Shown: positions 28,115 to 36,093 of the stretch, in pieces
How positions within the stretch are numbered: the stretch's first letter is position 1
Layout of the letters: each line of letters opens with the position of its first letter
Source: CAZOOM01 sp964460795
GTDB taxonomy: Bacteria; Omnitrophota; Omnitrophia; Omnitrophales; Aquincolibacteriaceae
Length of the DNA: 64,000 nucleotides
Assembly: GCA_964460795.1 (NCBI GenBank)
Contig: CAYWRU010000013.1
Coordinates: forward strand, 3,962-67,961
Direction: 5' to 3'
Notes under the pieces: generated by a model
Database searches by the model: none
Told to the model about the DNA's origin: nothing
The model's input: the letters and a program-made list of their open reading frames with translations, nothing else
Translations under genes and position numbers: made by a program

Positions 28115-28626
28115 GTTCGATCCAGCGTGAGAAGGTCTGCTTCCTCATCGCCTTTGTCGTCTGCGCGGCATTCATCGGATATCCGCTCTACCTGCTCACA
28201 GATCGCAGGCTGCCGTTTTCCTTCATCTCGGCAACGATAGGCCCGAGCGCCACGGTTCGCGCTGGGGATCACATATCGATCGAGTTTACAATCACAAAGC
28301 CGGTGCGCAGTTGCTCCGGAACTGTGTATGCGTATTTCGTGGATAGCGGCCGGAAGTTGACGGCGCTGGAGCCAAACAAGGCGATCTACGCCAAGCACGA
28401 ATCTTTGAACCGAGAGAGGGCGCAGTTTTCGCGCCAGCGCATAGTCCCTTTTATGGCTGCCGGCGAGGCTTACTACCAGAGCCGAACGGTTTTCGAATGC
28501 AACTGGCTGCAGGCCTACTTCAACAGGTGGTTTCCGCTTGAGCATCTATCCCCGCCAGTTGGGATGACGGTGCTCCCGCCGACCATCATTCTCATCCCGC
28601 AAGCTGGTCTCGGGATCATTCAGTAG
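28111..28626 (+). CDS. Membrane-anchored hypothetical protein
   Basis: A 171-residue protein. GTG 28111 overlaps the preceding stop and has CGGGG upstream; an upstream in-frame ATG (27937) would overlap the holin-like gene widely and is less likely. One N-terminal membrane segment (KVCFLIAFVVCAAFIGYPLYLL) is followed by a beta-rich exported-type domain with two cysteines (RSCSGTVYAY, FECNW). Lysis-region position is clear, exact function is not. Confidence 0.65.
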   Translation: MSSIQREKVCFLIAFVVCAAFIGYPLYLLTDRRLPFSFISATIGPSATVRAGDHISIEFTITKPVRSCSGTVYAYFVDSGRKLTALEPNKAIYAKHESLNRERAQFSRQRIVPFMAAGEAYYQSRTVFECNWLQAYFNRWFPLEHLSPPVGMTVLPPTIILIPQAGLGIIQ

Positions 28627-28634
28627 GAGGGGGC

Positions 28635-28922
28635 ATGAAGACGCTGATGAAGTACGCACCAATCCCGGCCGCTCTCTTGGCGATCGTCACTCTGTGGGGG
28701 GTTCTGGGATTCCCGAAGCCGGCCACGTCGCTCGATGTGCAGCGTCTCGACAAGGCGTAGTCGGAGATCGCGGCGGAGCTTTATCAGAACAAGGTCCGCT
28801 CGATCCTGATCACACCCAAGCCGACCGCGGAGCCGAACGCTACGTTGTGGCAGGAAGAGCTTGACGCTGCGAAGCGGCAGCGCGATCAGGCCGAACGTCG
28901 ACGCATCGAGTTGACGAAGTAG
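28635..28922 (+). pseudogene. Small membrane protein gene split by an in-frame amber codon
   Basis: ATG 28635 has an excellent site (AGGAGGGGG). The frame encodes a hydrophobic segment (PAALLAIVTLWGVLGFP), reaches TAG at 28758-28760, then stays open in the same frame to TAG 28920-28922. The second half (SEIAAELYQNKVRSILITPK, then EELDAAKRQRDQAERRR) is convincing coding sequence with a charged helix. The intact form would be 95 residues: one membrane anchor plus a helical tail. A CAG-to-TAG change is the simplest cause; readthrough would also restore it. Confidence 0.7.
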
Positions 28923-28946
28923 CCATCAATCCCACCGGCAATAAAA

Positions 28947-28972
28947 AAAGCCCCGGCGAGGACCGGGGCTTT
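28947..28972. terminator. Bidirectional rho-independent terminator
   Basis: A ten-base-pair GC-rich stem (AAAGCCCCGG / CCGGGGCTTT) with a six-base loop, flanked by an A-run on the left and a short T-run on the right. It lies between the convergent lysis operon and the outer-membrane protein gene and can stop both. Confidence 0.85.
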
Positions 28973-29023
28973 CGAGTTGATACTCTCTGGGAGGTTGCAT
29001 CCCGTCTTGTCAGACGGGTGGAG

Positions 29024-29815
29024 CTAGAACCGGAAGTTCATGCCCCCGCGGACGACATGGTAGGTCAAGTCCTGATTCGAGGAGAACGAAATCGGGATGC
29101 CCGCGATGCCGGTGTTGTAGGTCACGCCGGTATTGCCGAAGTCGAGATACATATACTCGGCGCGGAGCGTGATGTTGGGCAGAAGCGCATATTCGATGCC
29201 GCCGCCCAGAGCCCACCCGGTCTTGGTGTCCGACACATTGCCGATAGCCGCCGCGTTGAGCCCCGGGATCGGCGTCAGCAGGGTTGCCGAAGCCGCGTGC
29301 TCGACCTTGCCGTAGGCGAGGCCGCCTGTGGCGTAGATCAGCGCACGATCCGAGACCAAGAAGCCGGCACGGCCGCGCAGCGTGCCGAACCAATCGAGGT
29401 TGGTGCTCGTCAGCGAGGTCAGGCTGGCCGGGAACCCGAGCGGGCCGGTGGTCAGCACGTTGCTCGCAGAGCCCTTGATGTCGGCGAACTGCAGATCGGT
29501 TTCGATGCCAAACAGGAACTGGCTGTACTGCCAATTGTAGCCGATCTGGCCGCCGCCGAGCCATCCGCTCTGCTGCGCGTTCATGGTGCCCGGCACCGCG
29601 CCGGTCGCCACGACGGCATTGGCCACCACGTCGTTGCCGACGATGGTCGTGTCGCCGTAGTTGTTGCCGTAGCCGACGTTGAAGCCGACATACCATCCGG
29701 TCCAGTTGATCGACTTGATCGGAGCCGGCGGCGGGGCCTTGTAGGCCATATCCGCGGCCGAAGCCGCGAAAGCACTCAATGCGAGCAGCGCGCTCGCAAG
29801 CAGAAGTCGTTTCAT
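29024..29815 (-). CDS. Outer-membrane beta-barrel protein, Omp25/Omp31 family-like
   Basis: A 263-residue protein with a typical signal peptide (residues 1-20, cleavage after ASA), the mature start AYKAPPPAPIKSINWTGWY that is a hallmark of rhizobial Omp25/Omp31-type porin-like barrels, alternating amphipathic strands (GWLGGGQIGYNWQYS, FLFGIETDLQFAD) and the terminal phenylalanine (RF) used in barrel assembly. It is a single gene between terminators, in opposite orientation to the lysis genes. It is most likely a moron gene that alters the host surface, perhaps blocking superinfection. Confidence 0.88.
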   Translation of the reverse strand: MKRLLLASALLALSAFAASAADMAYKAPPPAPIKSINWTGWYVGFNVGYGNNYGDTTIVGNDVVANAVVATGAVPGTMNAQQSGWLGGGQIGYNWQYSQFLFGIETDLQFADIKGSASNVLTTGPLGFPASLTSLTSTNLDWFGTLRGRAGFLVSDRALIYATGGLAYGKVEHAASATLLTPIPGLNAAAIGNVSDTKTGWALGGGIEYALLPNITLRAEYMYLDFGNTGVTYNTGIAGIPISFSSNQDLTYHVVRGGMNFRF

Positions 29816-29933
29816 GGGATACCCCCGTTAGTGTTGCTAGCGGGGCGGAGTAGAGCGCTAAAGCGGGACAAAATAAACCCGGCTCAGGGATAATCTGGCC
29901 GGGGCTGTCTTTTGGGCCACAAATGGAACTCGC

Positions 29934-30260
29934 CTATTCGCCCGGGTCGCTCAGGGCCGGATGGAGGCGCTTGCCGCGCGCGGCCTCCTGCTCCTCGATG
30001 CCGCGCTTGAAGGTGTCCATCATGTTCGGTCTCTTCTCCGCCGACTGATCCGGGTACGGCGGCATGGCGGCTCGCGCCGTCAGGCTCCAGCGGACAAAGA
30101 GGTTATGCACATCGTCCGGTGTCATGACGGTGCGCTTGCCGAGCCGGTTGATGGCCCGGATGTGGGAGTTCATGTCGTCGGCCATGCACTCAAGCAGGGA
30201 CCGATTTTTGGGGTCGACGATGCTGTCCATGATGCTCACGATGTCTTCCGTCGATGTCAT
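29934..30260 (-). CDS. Hypothetical protein
   Basis: A 108-residue, mostly helical protein starting at 30260 behind GGAGG, overlapping the J-domain gene by four bases (ATGA). It contains MNSHIRAINRLGKRTVMTPDD and an acidic beginning. No cysteine or membrane segment. It is the last gene of the leftward recombination operon. Family not recognised. Confidence 0.7.
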   Translation of the reverse strand: MTSTEDIVSIMDSIVDPKNRSLLECMADDMNSHIRAINRLGKRTVMTPDDVHNLFVRWSLTARAAMPPYPDQSAEKRPNMMDTFKRGIEEQEAARGKRLHPALSDPGE

Positions 30261-30871
30261 TGTGTAACCTCCGAGAGCGCTTGATCTCGCGCGACGTTGA
30301 GTTGTGACATTGCGGCTTCGCTGCCGCCGCGATCGGGGTGAAGTTCGGCCGCCTTGTGCCTGTAGCGTCGACCGATCTCGTCTCTAGTGACGCGCTGTCC
30401 AAAGTCGAAGCCGAGGATCGAGCGCCAGTCTGCCCCGCCCGGGTTCGGGAGCGCAGCAAAGCCGGTGAATGCCTTCTCCATCATGACGCCTCCGCCGTGC
30501 CGCTCAAGCTGTCGCATGCCTTCGATGGCGAGCGTCAGGGAACGGATATTGGCGGCGATGTCGGTGTAACGATCTTGCGCCATGACAAAATCGCGGCCCT
30601 TCAGTTTGAAATATACAGCAACGCCGGGATCATCCATTCGCTTCGTGGCGGCCGAAGCGTAAGGAAGCCCGTCGAGACGGAGCGGTACGTTCGTCGACAT
30701 GATGATGTTCATGGCACCGAGGCGCTTCAACTCCTCCGTAAGCTGCCGGCGCGCGCGATCAAACATAAGTTCGTAACCGCGACTCCCGAATTTGTGGGTC
30801 GTCATGCGACGATAGGGGTCGGTGCGAGGCCAAAGGTTGGGCCACGACAGAGGGTAGGCTTGATCTGACAT
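30257..30871 (-). CDS. J-domain (DnaJ-like) protein
   Basis: A 204-residue protein; ATG 30871 is preferred over the longer frame. The C-terminal 60 residues form a J-domain-like helix pair with the invariant HPD at residues 178-180 (AAELHPDRGG). J-domains stimulate Hsp70 (DnaK) ATPase and deliver clients. Here the domain is C-terminal, whereas in DnaJ it is N-terminal, and the first 140 residues are a basic unknown domain (GYELMFDRARRQLTEELKRL). It lies eleven bases after the ExoX-like gene. Confidence 0.78.
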   Translation of the reverse strand: MSDQAYPLSWPNLWPRTDPYRRMTTHKFGSRGYELMFDRARRQLTEELKRLGAMNIIMSTNVPLRLDGLPYASAATKRMDDPGVAVYFKLKGRDFVMAQDRYTDIAANIRSLTLAIEGMRQLERHGGGVMMEKAFTGFAALPNPGGADWRSILGFDFGQRVTRDEIGRRYRHKAAELHPDRGGSEAAMSQLNVARDQALSEVTQ

Positions 30872-30882
30872 TTGTGCCGCCT

Positions 30883-31656
30883 TCAGTAGTTGGCACCGCC
30901 CCATGGGAGTTCTGGTGAGATTTTCGCTTCGGCTTTTTTCTGCGCGCCCTTCTTGGCGTAGTGCTGATTGAGGTAGTAGCGCGCGGTGGCTCGGACATCC
31001 CTGTTGTCGTCGATGTTCTTGACGACCCAGTCCAGATAATCCGCCGGCACGTCTTGCCACAGAGAACCAGCGTGTTTCCCGAACCCGACGCGCAACAGCA
31101 GCGCCGGGCCGGAAGACCACCGCTGGAGATCGTCGAAGGATGCGCCGCCAAGCAGGCGGCGCAGGATGTGAGCGGTAACATAGGCGTCATCCGCGGCGCG
31201 ATGCGGCCGGCGCGCGTATTCAAAGTCGAAGTCCTCTTCGTCGTCCAGCTTCAGGTAGTACCGCAAGACTTGATTGGTGTGCTTCGGACAGTCGCGCCAT
31301 ATCCGCAGCGCCGACTTATAGGAACAAATCCACGGCTTGTCTCCGCCGCCGAAATAGGTCCGCTCCATATCGATGTTGTGAGCGCAGAAGGCGTCAGCCC
31401 CAGCCATCAACCTTGGACAAACTTCCTCCATCGTCGGGAGCCCGGGCGCGAGCACATTCCGATCGGTGATGTGGTGAACCGCCATCGCCTCCAGTGAGAT
31501 GGGGCGTCCCGGGCAGACCAGCGTGCTTTGCGGCTCGATGATCTCCGCGCTGTCGCGATACCAAGCGACATCGCACCATCCGGCTTCGACGACGGCGTGC
31601 CTGTCTTCCGTTGTTGGGAGACCCGTCGTCTCGAAGTCGATACATCTGATGATCAT
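30883..31656 (-). CDS. ExoX-like DEDDh 3'-5' exonuclease
   Basis: A 257-residue protein; ATG 31656 overlaps the stop of the upstream gene (ATGA) and has GGAAG upstream. The exonuclease I motif is IDFETTG with Asp7 and Glu9; a later AHNIDMERTYF and HRAADDAYVT supply the remaining D and H/D residues of a DEDDh active site. It would trim single-stranded or 3' ends in repair or recombination. The C-terminal 80 residues (VGFGKHAGSLWQDVPADYLD) match the region seen in exodeoxyribonuclease X-like proteins. Confidence 0.85.
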   Translation of the reverse strand: MIIRCIDFETTGLPTTEDRHAVVEAGWCDVAWYRDSAEIIEPQSTLVCPGRPISLEAMAVHHITDRNVLAPGLPTMEEVCPRLMAGADAFCAHNIDMERTYFGGGDKPWICSYKSALRIWRDCPKHTNQVLRYYLKLDDEEDFDFEYARRPHRAADDAYVTAHILRRLLGGASFDDLQRWSSGPALLLRVGFGKHAGSLWQDVPADYLDWVVKNIDDNRDVRATARYYLNQHYAKKGAQKKAEAKISPELPWGGANY

Positions 31657-31853
31657 TCGAGCGCTTCCTTCAGACGATCGATCAGCGCGGAGCATTCCGC
31701 CGAAGAGAGCGCCTTGATCGTCTCCTCGACGGTGTCGCCTTGCGGCACCCCCCATCGTCTGGCGACCTGCGACGTGATGGTCTCCCCTCGCGAGACGCCG
31801 CATTGCTTCAGCAGGTCGAGCGCGAAGCGGGCCTGCTTGTCGGTGGCGCTCAT
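31653..31853 (-). CDS. Small helical hypothetical protein
   Basis: A 66-residue protein between RecT-like and ExoX-like genes, overlapping each by four bases, which argues strongly that it is translated. It is charged and helical (KQARFALDLLKQCGVSRGE, then an acidic end ALIDRLKEALE). No named family. Possibly a regulator or partner of the flanking recombination enzymes. Confidence 0.7.
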   Translation of the reverse strand: MSATDKQARFALDLLKQCGVSRGETITSQVARRWGVPQGDTVEETIKALSSAECSALIDRLKEALE

Positions 31854-32944
31854 GACGCAAACTCATGTCGCTCGGTTTCTTCCTGCAACATGGTCATGAT
31901 CTGGCCAGAGACCTTGCAGGCCCGGCGCAGCAGCTTTTGTTTGACCCATTGCTCGTGCGCTTCGGTGGCATCCTTGGCGGTAGCCAGATAGGTCAGCCAG
32001 TGGGCGACATATTCCTCCTCGGTCTCCGGCGGCGATTTCTCGCCTTTCTGGCTAGGCAACGCCGCGCCGGGCGCTGCTGCCTGTGCGTTATTTTCGGCTG
32101 TGGCGGGCTCAGGCACCTCCGGGCCGGTTTTATCGCTTCCCTGAGCCTCCTGCGCGGCATCCTGACGGGCGGCTTCAGGCTTGGCTGGGGCAGTCGCCTT
32201 TGGCGGAACCTGCCGATCGACGTGGTCCGACCTGAAGCCTTCGGCGTGGACGACGGGTTCACCCTCGATTTGTTTCGCCTGCAACCGCTCGACGACGCTG
32301 GGCTTCTTGTCCAACTCCGGAAACTCCCGCTCCGGGATTTCATCGGGCGTGTAGATGCCGAGGATCACGTCCGGGCACCACTTCCTCGCCCAAGCGCGAG
32401 AGGCAAAATACCAAAGCTGCTGATCCGGGTCGTTGACCCAGAGCGGCGAGTTTTTTGGTTTGATGTCCTTGATCTTCGGCGAGGTGTACTCGTGAGCCTC
32501 GTCTTCGCCTCGCAGGATGCCGCTGACGATGCAGCGACGGTCCTGACCATCCCCTTCATAGGTGCAGCGCAGCCGCCGCTCCAGCGGCGCTCGTGCCTCG
32601 ACGATAGCGTGGATCAGTTGGCTTTCGAACGCCATACGCTGGTTCACGAAGTAGCTTTTGTTCGCGACCTGAAACGGAGACATCCTCCACTCGACCGCCT
32701 GCACGCACACAGCAAGGCAAGCCCCGGGATTACCGCGAAGGTGCGGAGGCACGGCGGCGTCGGAGACTGCCATCAGCTTGGCGAACTCCATCACTTCGAT
32801 CATAGAGTTGAAGGTGAGCCCACCGGCATTGCCAGAAATCGCGACGGCTCCGGCTTGTTTCCTGTCGATCGCATCCTCGATCTTTGCGATGCGACGATCT
32901 TCCCGCATTGGCTCGTTGGCGTCGTGTTCGATAGTCTGGTTCAC
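31850..32944 (-). CDS. recT: RecT-family single-strand annealing protein
   Basis: A 364-residue protein. Residues 40-235 show the RecT core: EVMEFAKLMAVSDAAVPPHL, VQAVEWRMSPFQVANKSYFV, ESQLIHAIVEARAPL and WYFASRAWARKWCPDVI. RecT binds single-stranded DNA and anneals homologous strands. The C-terminal 100 residues are a long A/P/E-rich linker and a helical tail. The RecE-like nuclease gene is two genes upstream in the same operon, as in E. coli Rac recE-recT. Confidence 0.87.
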   Translation of the reverse strand: MNQTIEHDANEPMREDRRIAKIEDAIDRKQAGAVAISGNAGGLTFNSMIEVMEFAKLMAVSDAAVPPHLRGNPGACLAVCVQAVEWRMSPFQVANKSYFVNQRMAFESQLIHAIVEARAPLERRLRCTYEGDGQDRRCIVSGILRGEDEAHEYTSPKIKDIKPKNSPLWVNDPDQQLWYFASRAWARKWCPDVILGIYTPDEIPEREFPELDKKPSVVERLQAKQIEGEPVVHAEGFRSDHVDRQVPPKATAPAKPEAARQDAAQEAQGSDKTGPEVPEPATAENNAQAAAPGAALPSQKGEKSPPETEEEYVAHWLTYLATAKDATEAHEQWVKQKLLRRACKVSGQIMTMLQEETERHEFAS

Positions 32945-32953
32945 AGTGGTCTC

Positions 32954-33355
32954 CTACTTGGTTAGCAGTGTCTCGATCTCGGCAAGCTGCGCCTTGCAGG
33001 CGAGTACAAGCGCGAGGATTTCAGCGCGGCTCGGCTTCGGCGTGGGCGGCGGCTTCCGGAAGAGAAGCTCTGCCGGCGGCGATTGTCGAGGCGCGCCGTG
33101 GTCTATCACCCGGAATTTTTGCTGGAGTCTTTGTTGCGGCGTGGCGCACTGGGCGCAGCGATCGTCTTTCGGGTCTTTTGCTATGTAGCAGCCGATAGCC
33201 TCCAGCTTGCGGACGATCACCCACCCTTCATTCTCTGCCGCACCGAGCCGCATTCTCGGCCTTGGAACCTCTGTCTCGAAGCCGCACTTGCCGCAGCGAC
33301 TGAATGCGAATGTCTTGTGGTGGTGGTTTCGTAGCTCGAATGCTCGCGATGCCAT
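32954..33355 (-). CDS. Hypothetical zinc-finger-like protein
   Basis: A 133-residue protein with two Cys pairs (RCGKCGFE near residue 21-24 and CAQC near 71-74) that could bind one zinc ion, a basic/proline middle (RKPPPTPKPSRAE) and a helical C-terminus. It lies between the RecT-like and RecE-like genes with gaps of three to nine bases. DNA- or protein-binding helper is plausible; no specific family. Confidence 0.7.
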   Translation of the reverse strand: MASRAFELRNHHHKTFAFSRCGKCGFETEVPRPRMRLGAAENEGWVIVRKLEAIGCYIAKDPKDDRCAQCATPQQRLQQKFRVIDHGAPRQSPPAELLFRKPPPTPKPSRAEILALVLACKAQLAEIETLLTK

Positions 33356-33358
33356 AGG

Positions 33359-34276
33359 TCATACTCCATACTTCAGTTGATCATCGAATTTCTTTGCCTG
33401 CCATTCCGGAAGCTCGATGTGCTCGACATCGCGTTGGGCATCAGCCGGCCCCGGCCAGCTTTTCGCCTTCCAGCAGGACGCGAACAGATTGAGCGCAACG
33501 CGGTTCATCTTCTCGCCGAGCGCAAGCGTGTTGTCCTTCAGCGCGACAACGCGCACACAATGCGGGGGTGTGCTTTCGATGAAAACGAAGTTGAACGACT
33601 GCATCGGTTTTTTGAGCAACACCTTGCAGCCCTCGCCGACGAGAGCGGCCTGCTGGTGGTACCCGTAATTGCCGATGGCTTTCGCCACTTCAACGAAGTC
33701 GATATCGATAGTTGTCTTCAGATCGGCGAAGTCGAGGCTGTCGGTCGGTATTGCATCCGGCCGGGCTTTGCACCACAGCCCGGTCTTCTCGTCTTTCCAG
33801 ATCATCGATCTCTCGATCTGGCCATTGAGGATGCCACTTTGGACAATCGGATGCCGTGCCAGCGCCTTCGCCATGCCGCGGATGCGCTCAACCTGATCGC
33901 CCTTCAGGACGACGAGTCCAGTCTCTTTCTGGTCGGCGAGCCATTGTTTGCAGACCTTGCGATTGCCGTGCCACGCCGCTCCGTCGATCTCGTCCGGCCG
34001 GATCACGAATTGCTTGTCGAAGTTGTCTTCGCCGAGAAGCAGATGGTGCGCGGCCCTACCGACGATCAACCCTTCGGTCTGCTCATCCTTCTCGACCCGA
34101 TCCGGATTGTAGCGCGAGACCGACCACACATGGGCCGGCGATTTCTGCATCATCAATCGCAGCGTCGACGACGACACCGATGGCTCGATGCAGATATCGC
34201 CGTGATACTCCTCGATAGGAACCTCGCTATAGATCGCCGGGATACCGATCTTGTTGCCATTCCACCGTCTGTTCAT
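33359..34276 (-). CDS. RecE/Exo VIII-like PD-(D/E)XK exonuclease
   Basis: A 305-residue protein of the exodeoxyribonuclease VIII/PDDEXK type. It starts with SEVPIEEYHGDICIEPSVSS, then has GRAAHHLLLGED and the core ARPDAIPTD ... FADLKTTI, giving the Asp, Asp and Lys residues of the nuclease, followed by YGYHQQAAL and QSFNFVFIEST. It would resect double-stranded ends to give single strands for RecT. Gene context (RecT two genes downstream) supports the pairing. Confidence 0.85.
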   Translation of the reverse strand: MNRRWNGNKIGIPAIYSEVPIEEYHGDICIEPSVSSSTLRLMMQKSPAHVWSVSRYNPDRVEKDEQTEGLIVGRAAHHLLLGEDNFDKQFVIRPDEIDGAAWHGNRKVCKQWLADQKETGLVVLKGDQVERIRGMAKALARHPIVQSGILNGQIERSMIWKDEKTGLWCKARPDAIPTDSLDFADLKTTIDIDFVEVAKAIGNYGYHQQAALVGEGCKVLLKKPMQSFNFVFIESTPPHCVRVVALKDNTLALGEKMNRVALNLFASCWKAKSWPGPADAQRDVEHIELPEWQAKKFDDQLKYGV

Positions 34277-34307
34277 CGTCGCTCTCCTTGCCGCCTTGGT
34301 GGCGCTT

Positions 34308-34418
34308 TCATATCTCAGCCGCGTGAGACCGAATTGTCAGCAGATGCTCGCGTGCTGCATCTGCATATTCGCGGGCCTTCGCAACAGTCTTCAAAAAGCA
34401 AGGCGCACCACACTGCAA
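34308..34418 (-). CDS. Candidate 36-residue basic/helical protein (TTG start)
   Basis: The minus-strand frame encodes QCGAPCFLKTVAKAREYADA and then AREHLLTIRSHAAEI. It reads like a genuine helical protein in the otherwise unexplained 300-base gap between the RecE-like and ATPase genes. Only a TTG start is available and its binding site is weak, so this is tentative. An overlapping 43-residue frame looks less like coding sequence. Confidence 0.35.
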   Translation of the reverse strand: MQCGAPCFLKTVAKAREYADAAREHLLTIRSHAAEI

Positions 34419-34447
34419 TAGTCACCATGTCAGCCCATTGCGGCATG

Positions 34448-34573
34448 TCAGCACCCGTAAATCAGGATCACGCCACCGATGCGCGGCCCGGGCTGCCGAC
34501 ACTCTGCTCGCCCAAGGGCTACGGTGACTGCCACGACCAAAGCAAGTCCGGCCGCCAGAAGCGCGAGCTTCAT
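34448..34573 (-). CDS. Small single-membrane-segment peptide
   Basis: A 41-residue frame whose ATG overlaps the stop of the ATPase gene (ATGA), which supports translation. The first 22 residues are a strong hydrophobic helix (LALLAAGLALVVAVTVALG) resembling a signal peptide or membrane anchor. The rest is short and basic with two cysteines. Function unknown. Confidence 0.5.
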   Translation of the reverse strand: MKLALLAAGLALVVAVTVALGRAECRQPGPRIGGVILIYGC

Positions 34574-35817
34574 TCCTGAACCTCCCCGTCTTCGATGCGG
34601 ACTCCGACCGGCTCGCCCTCTGCGACGCGCTCCATCCAGATTTGGAAACCGTGCTCCGCGGCAAGCACCTCAACAAGCTCCCGGGCCGCGCTGTCCAGCC
34701 TCCCGCCGTCGCGGACGCGAATGACGCGGACTTGCGGGTTCCTCGCCATCGCCAGCGCGAGGCTGGCGCGGAGCCGCTCTGCGTCTGACGCCTGTTGAAA
34801 TGGGAGACCATTCAACAGCACGACGCCGTCGCCGATCTCCAGCCCTTCGACCGGAAGCCTTGCGTGTCTGATCGCCTCTCGCTTGCTTTCTTCACGCTTG
34901 GCAATGTCTGCGGTGTAGGCGTCGTAAAGCTCTTGCAAACCATCGGCTTTGCGACGCAGGCTCTTTTGTTCGGCGCGCTTGTCGACCCATGCGTTGGCAG
35001 CCCTGATCTCGGATTGCCTCGCGCGCAGAACCTCGACATCGATCTCTTTCGGCAGATCGCCTGCCTCAGCAAGCTTCTTCTCGATCTCCGCGGCCTCGGC
35101 AGCAAGTTCGATGATTTTCTGGCGAAGCTCCGCCGCCTTTGCTGCGGCAGCCGCCCTGCGCTCGACGCGAATATTGATCTGGTTGTTGTGTTCGAGAGCG
35201 CGCTCAAGTTCGTCGCCGAGCGTATCCTCATCGACCTTCTCGGTTGGGGCATCGGCCGGGATTTCAATGGCATCAGCCGCGGCCACATAGCGACGCAAGT
35301 CGCGGCCGGTCTCCTCGCGAAGTCTACGATCTTCTTTGTCGCACGCGGCTATTGCATCGAAGTCGACTCCGGGCACAAGCTTCTTGACGATATCGAACTG
35401 CTCACGCTCGTTCGCTCGCTCAAATTCCAGCGGGTCGATCGACAGCGCGTCGACCATGCTGTCGAGCAAAGTCTGCGGCTTGTTGAAGCTGTTGCCGGAT
35501 GCGTCCAGCACATCGAGACTGGATGTCACTTCGCCAGCCTTGGTCTTCTTGAAATTCCGGATGATTACGATCTCGCCGAGGTCGGCCTTGATCTTCGCGC
35601 TCTGCTGCCCCTCGCGGATCGGCTTCGGGTTTGCGTTCTTGTCCCAGCCCTTTAGGGCCATCCAGATGCTGTCGAGCACGGATGTCTTGCCTTGTCGATT
35701 TCTGCCGTTGATGTCGATCAGGGCAGATGTCGGCTCGATGCGAACGGCCTTCAGCCGTTTGATGTTCTCAGCGACCAAAGAGACGATCGTAAGGGGATGT
35801 TCTGGTGCTTTGGGCAT
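34570..35817 (-). CDS. SMC/RecF-like ATPase of the recombination operon
   Basis: A 415-residue protein starting ATG 35817 after GGAG (an upstream ATG at 35829 is also possible). Walker A is GRNRQGKT, residues 38-45 (INGRNRQGKTSVLDS). A long coiled-coil region follows (RAAAAAKAAELRQKIIELAA, then EIEKKLAEAG). The C-terminal part has QASDAERLRASLALAMA, a signature-like stretch, and LDSAARELVEVL. This resembles AAA_23/RecF-type proteins that accompany phage recombinases. Double-strand-break handling is inferred. Confidence 0.8.
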   Translation of the reverse strand: MPKAPEHPLTIVSLVAENIKRLKAVRIEPTSALIDINGRNRQGKTSVLDSIWMALKGWDKNANPKPIREGQQSAKIKADLGEIVIIRNFKKTKAGEVTSSLDVLDASGNSFNKPQTLLDSMVDALSIDPLEFERANEREQFDIVKKLVPGVDFDAIAACDKEDRRLREETGRDLRRYVAAADAIEIPADAPTEKVDEDTLGDELERALEHNNQINIRVERRAAAAAKAAELRQKIIELAAEAAEIEKKLAEAGDLPKEIDVEVLRARQSEIRAANAWVDKRAEQKSLRRKADGLQELYDAYTADIAKREESKREAIRHARLPVEGLEIGDGVVLLNGLPFQQASDAERLRASLALAMARNPQVRVIRVRDGGRLDSAARELVEVLAAEHGFQIWMERVAEGEPVGVRIEDGEVQE

Positions 35818-35980
35818 CGTGTTCTCCAAGCAAACGGGTGGCCCGGCCGCGGGCGGCTGCGAGACGGGATGTGTGAAAACTACTGACCACCTCGGGCTGC
35901 TGCTCGCAGCACTCGGCGAAGGCGCGTTCGTATTCGCGCAGGGCTTCGATGGCGGTTTCGAGTGTGATGCTCACTGGCAT
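35768..35980 (-). CDS. Small hypothetical protein overlapping the ATPase start
   Basis: A 70-residue frame from ATG 35980 with AAGGGG immediately upstream. The sequence (ITLETAIEALREYERAFAEC) looks like a real helical protein, and its last 50 bases overlap the start of the ATPase gene in another frame. Such overlaps are common in this window. The tight spacing of the binding site lowers confidence. Confidence 0.5.
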   Translation of the reverse strand: MPVSITLETAIEALREYERAFAECCEQQPEVVSSFHTSRLAAARGRATRLLGEHDAQSTRTSPYDRLFGR

Positions 35981-36035
35981 CCCCTTGGTGTCGGCCGGCG
36001 GGCTAAAGCTAGACCCGGCGCTGGACAAAAGCAAA

Positions 36036-36061
36036 GAGCCCCGGGCCACGACCCGGGGCTC
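36036..36061 (-). terminator. Rho-independent terminator after the DUF932 gene
   Basis: A nine-base-pair stem (AGCCCCGGG / CCCGGGGCT) with a six-base loop, followed on the minus strand by CTTTGCTTTTG. It lies between the first gene of the leftward operon and the recombination genes, so it may separate them or act as an attenuator. Confidence 0.75.
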
Positions 36062-36093
36062 CTGTCGTCAAAGCCGCGCAATTCTTGGGGAAA

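Noticed and set aside
31865..32965. 366-codon plus-strand frame opposite recT
   Set aside because: Antisense shadow of recT with unnatural composition.
33377..34579. 400-codon open frame on the plus strand opposite the RecE-like gene
   Set aside because: The minus-strand gene has conserved nuclease motifs and operon spacing; the plus frame does not.
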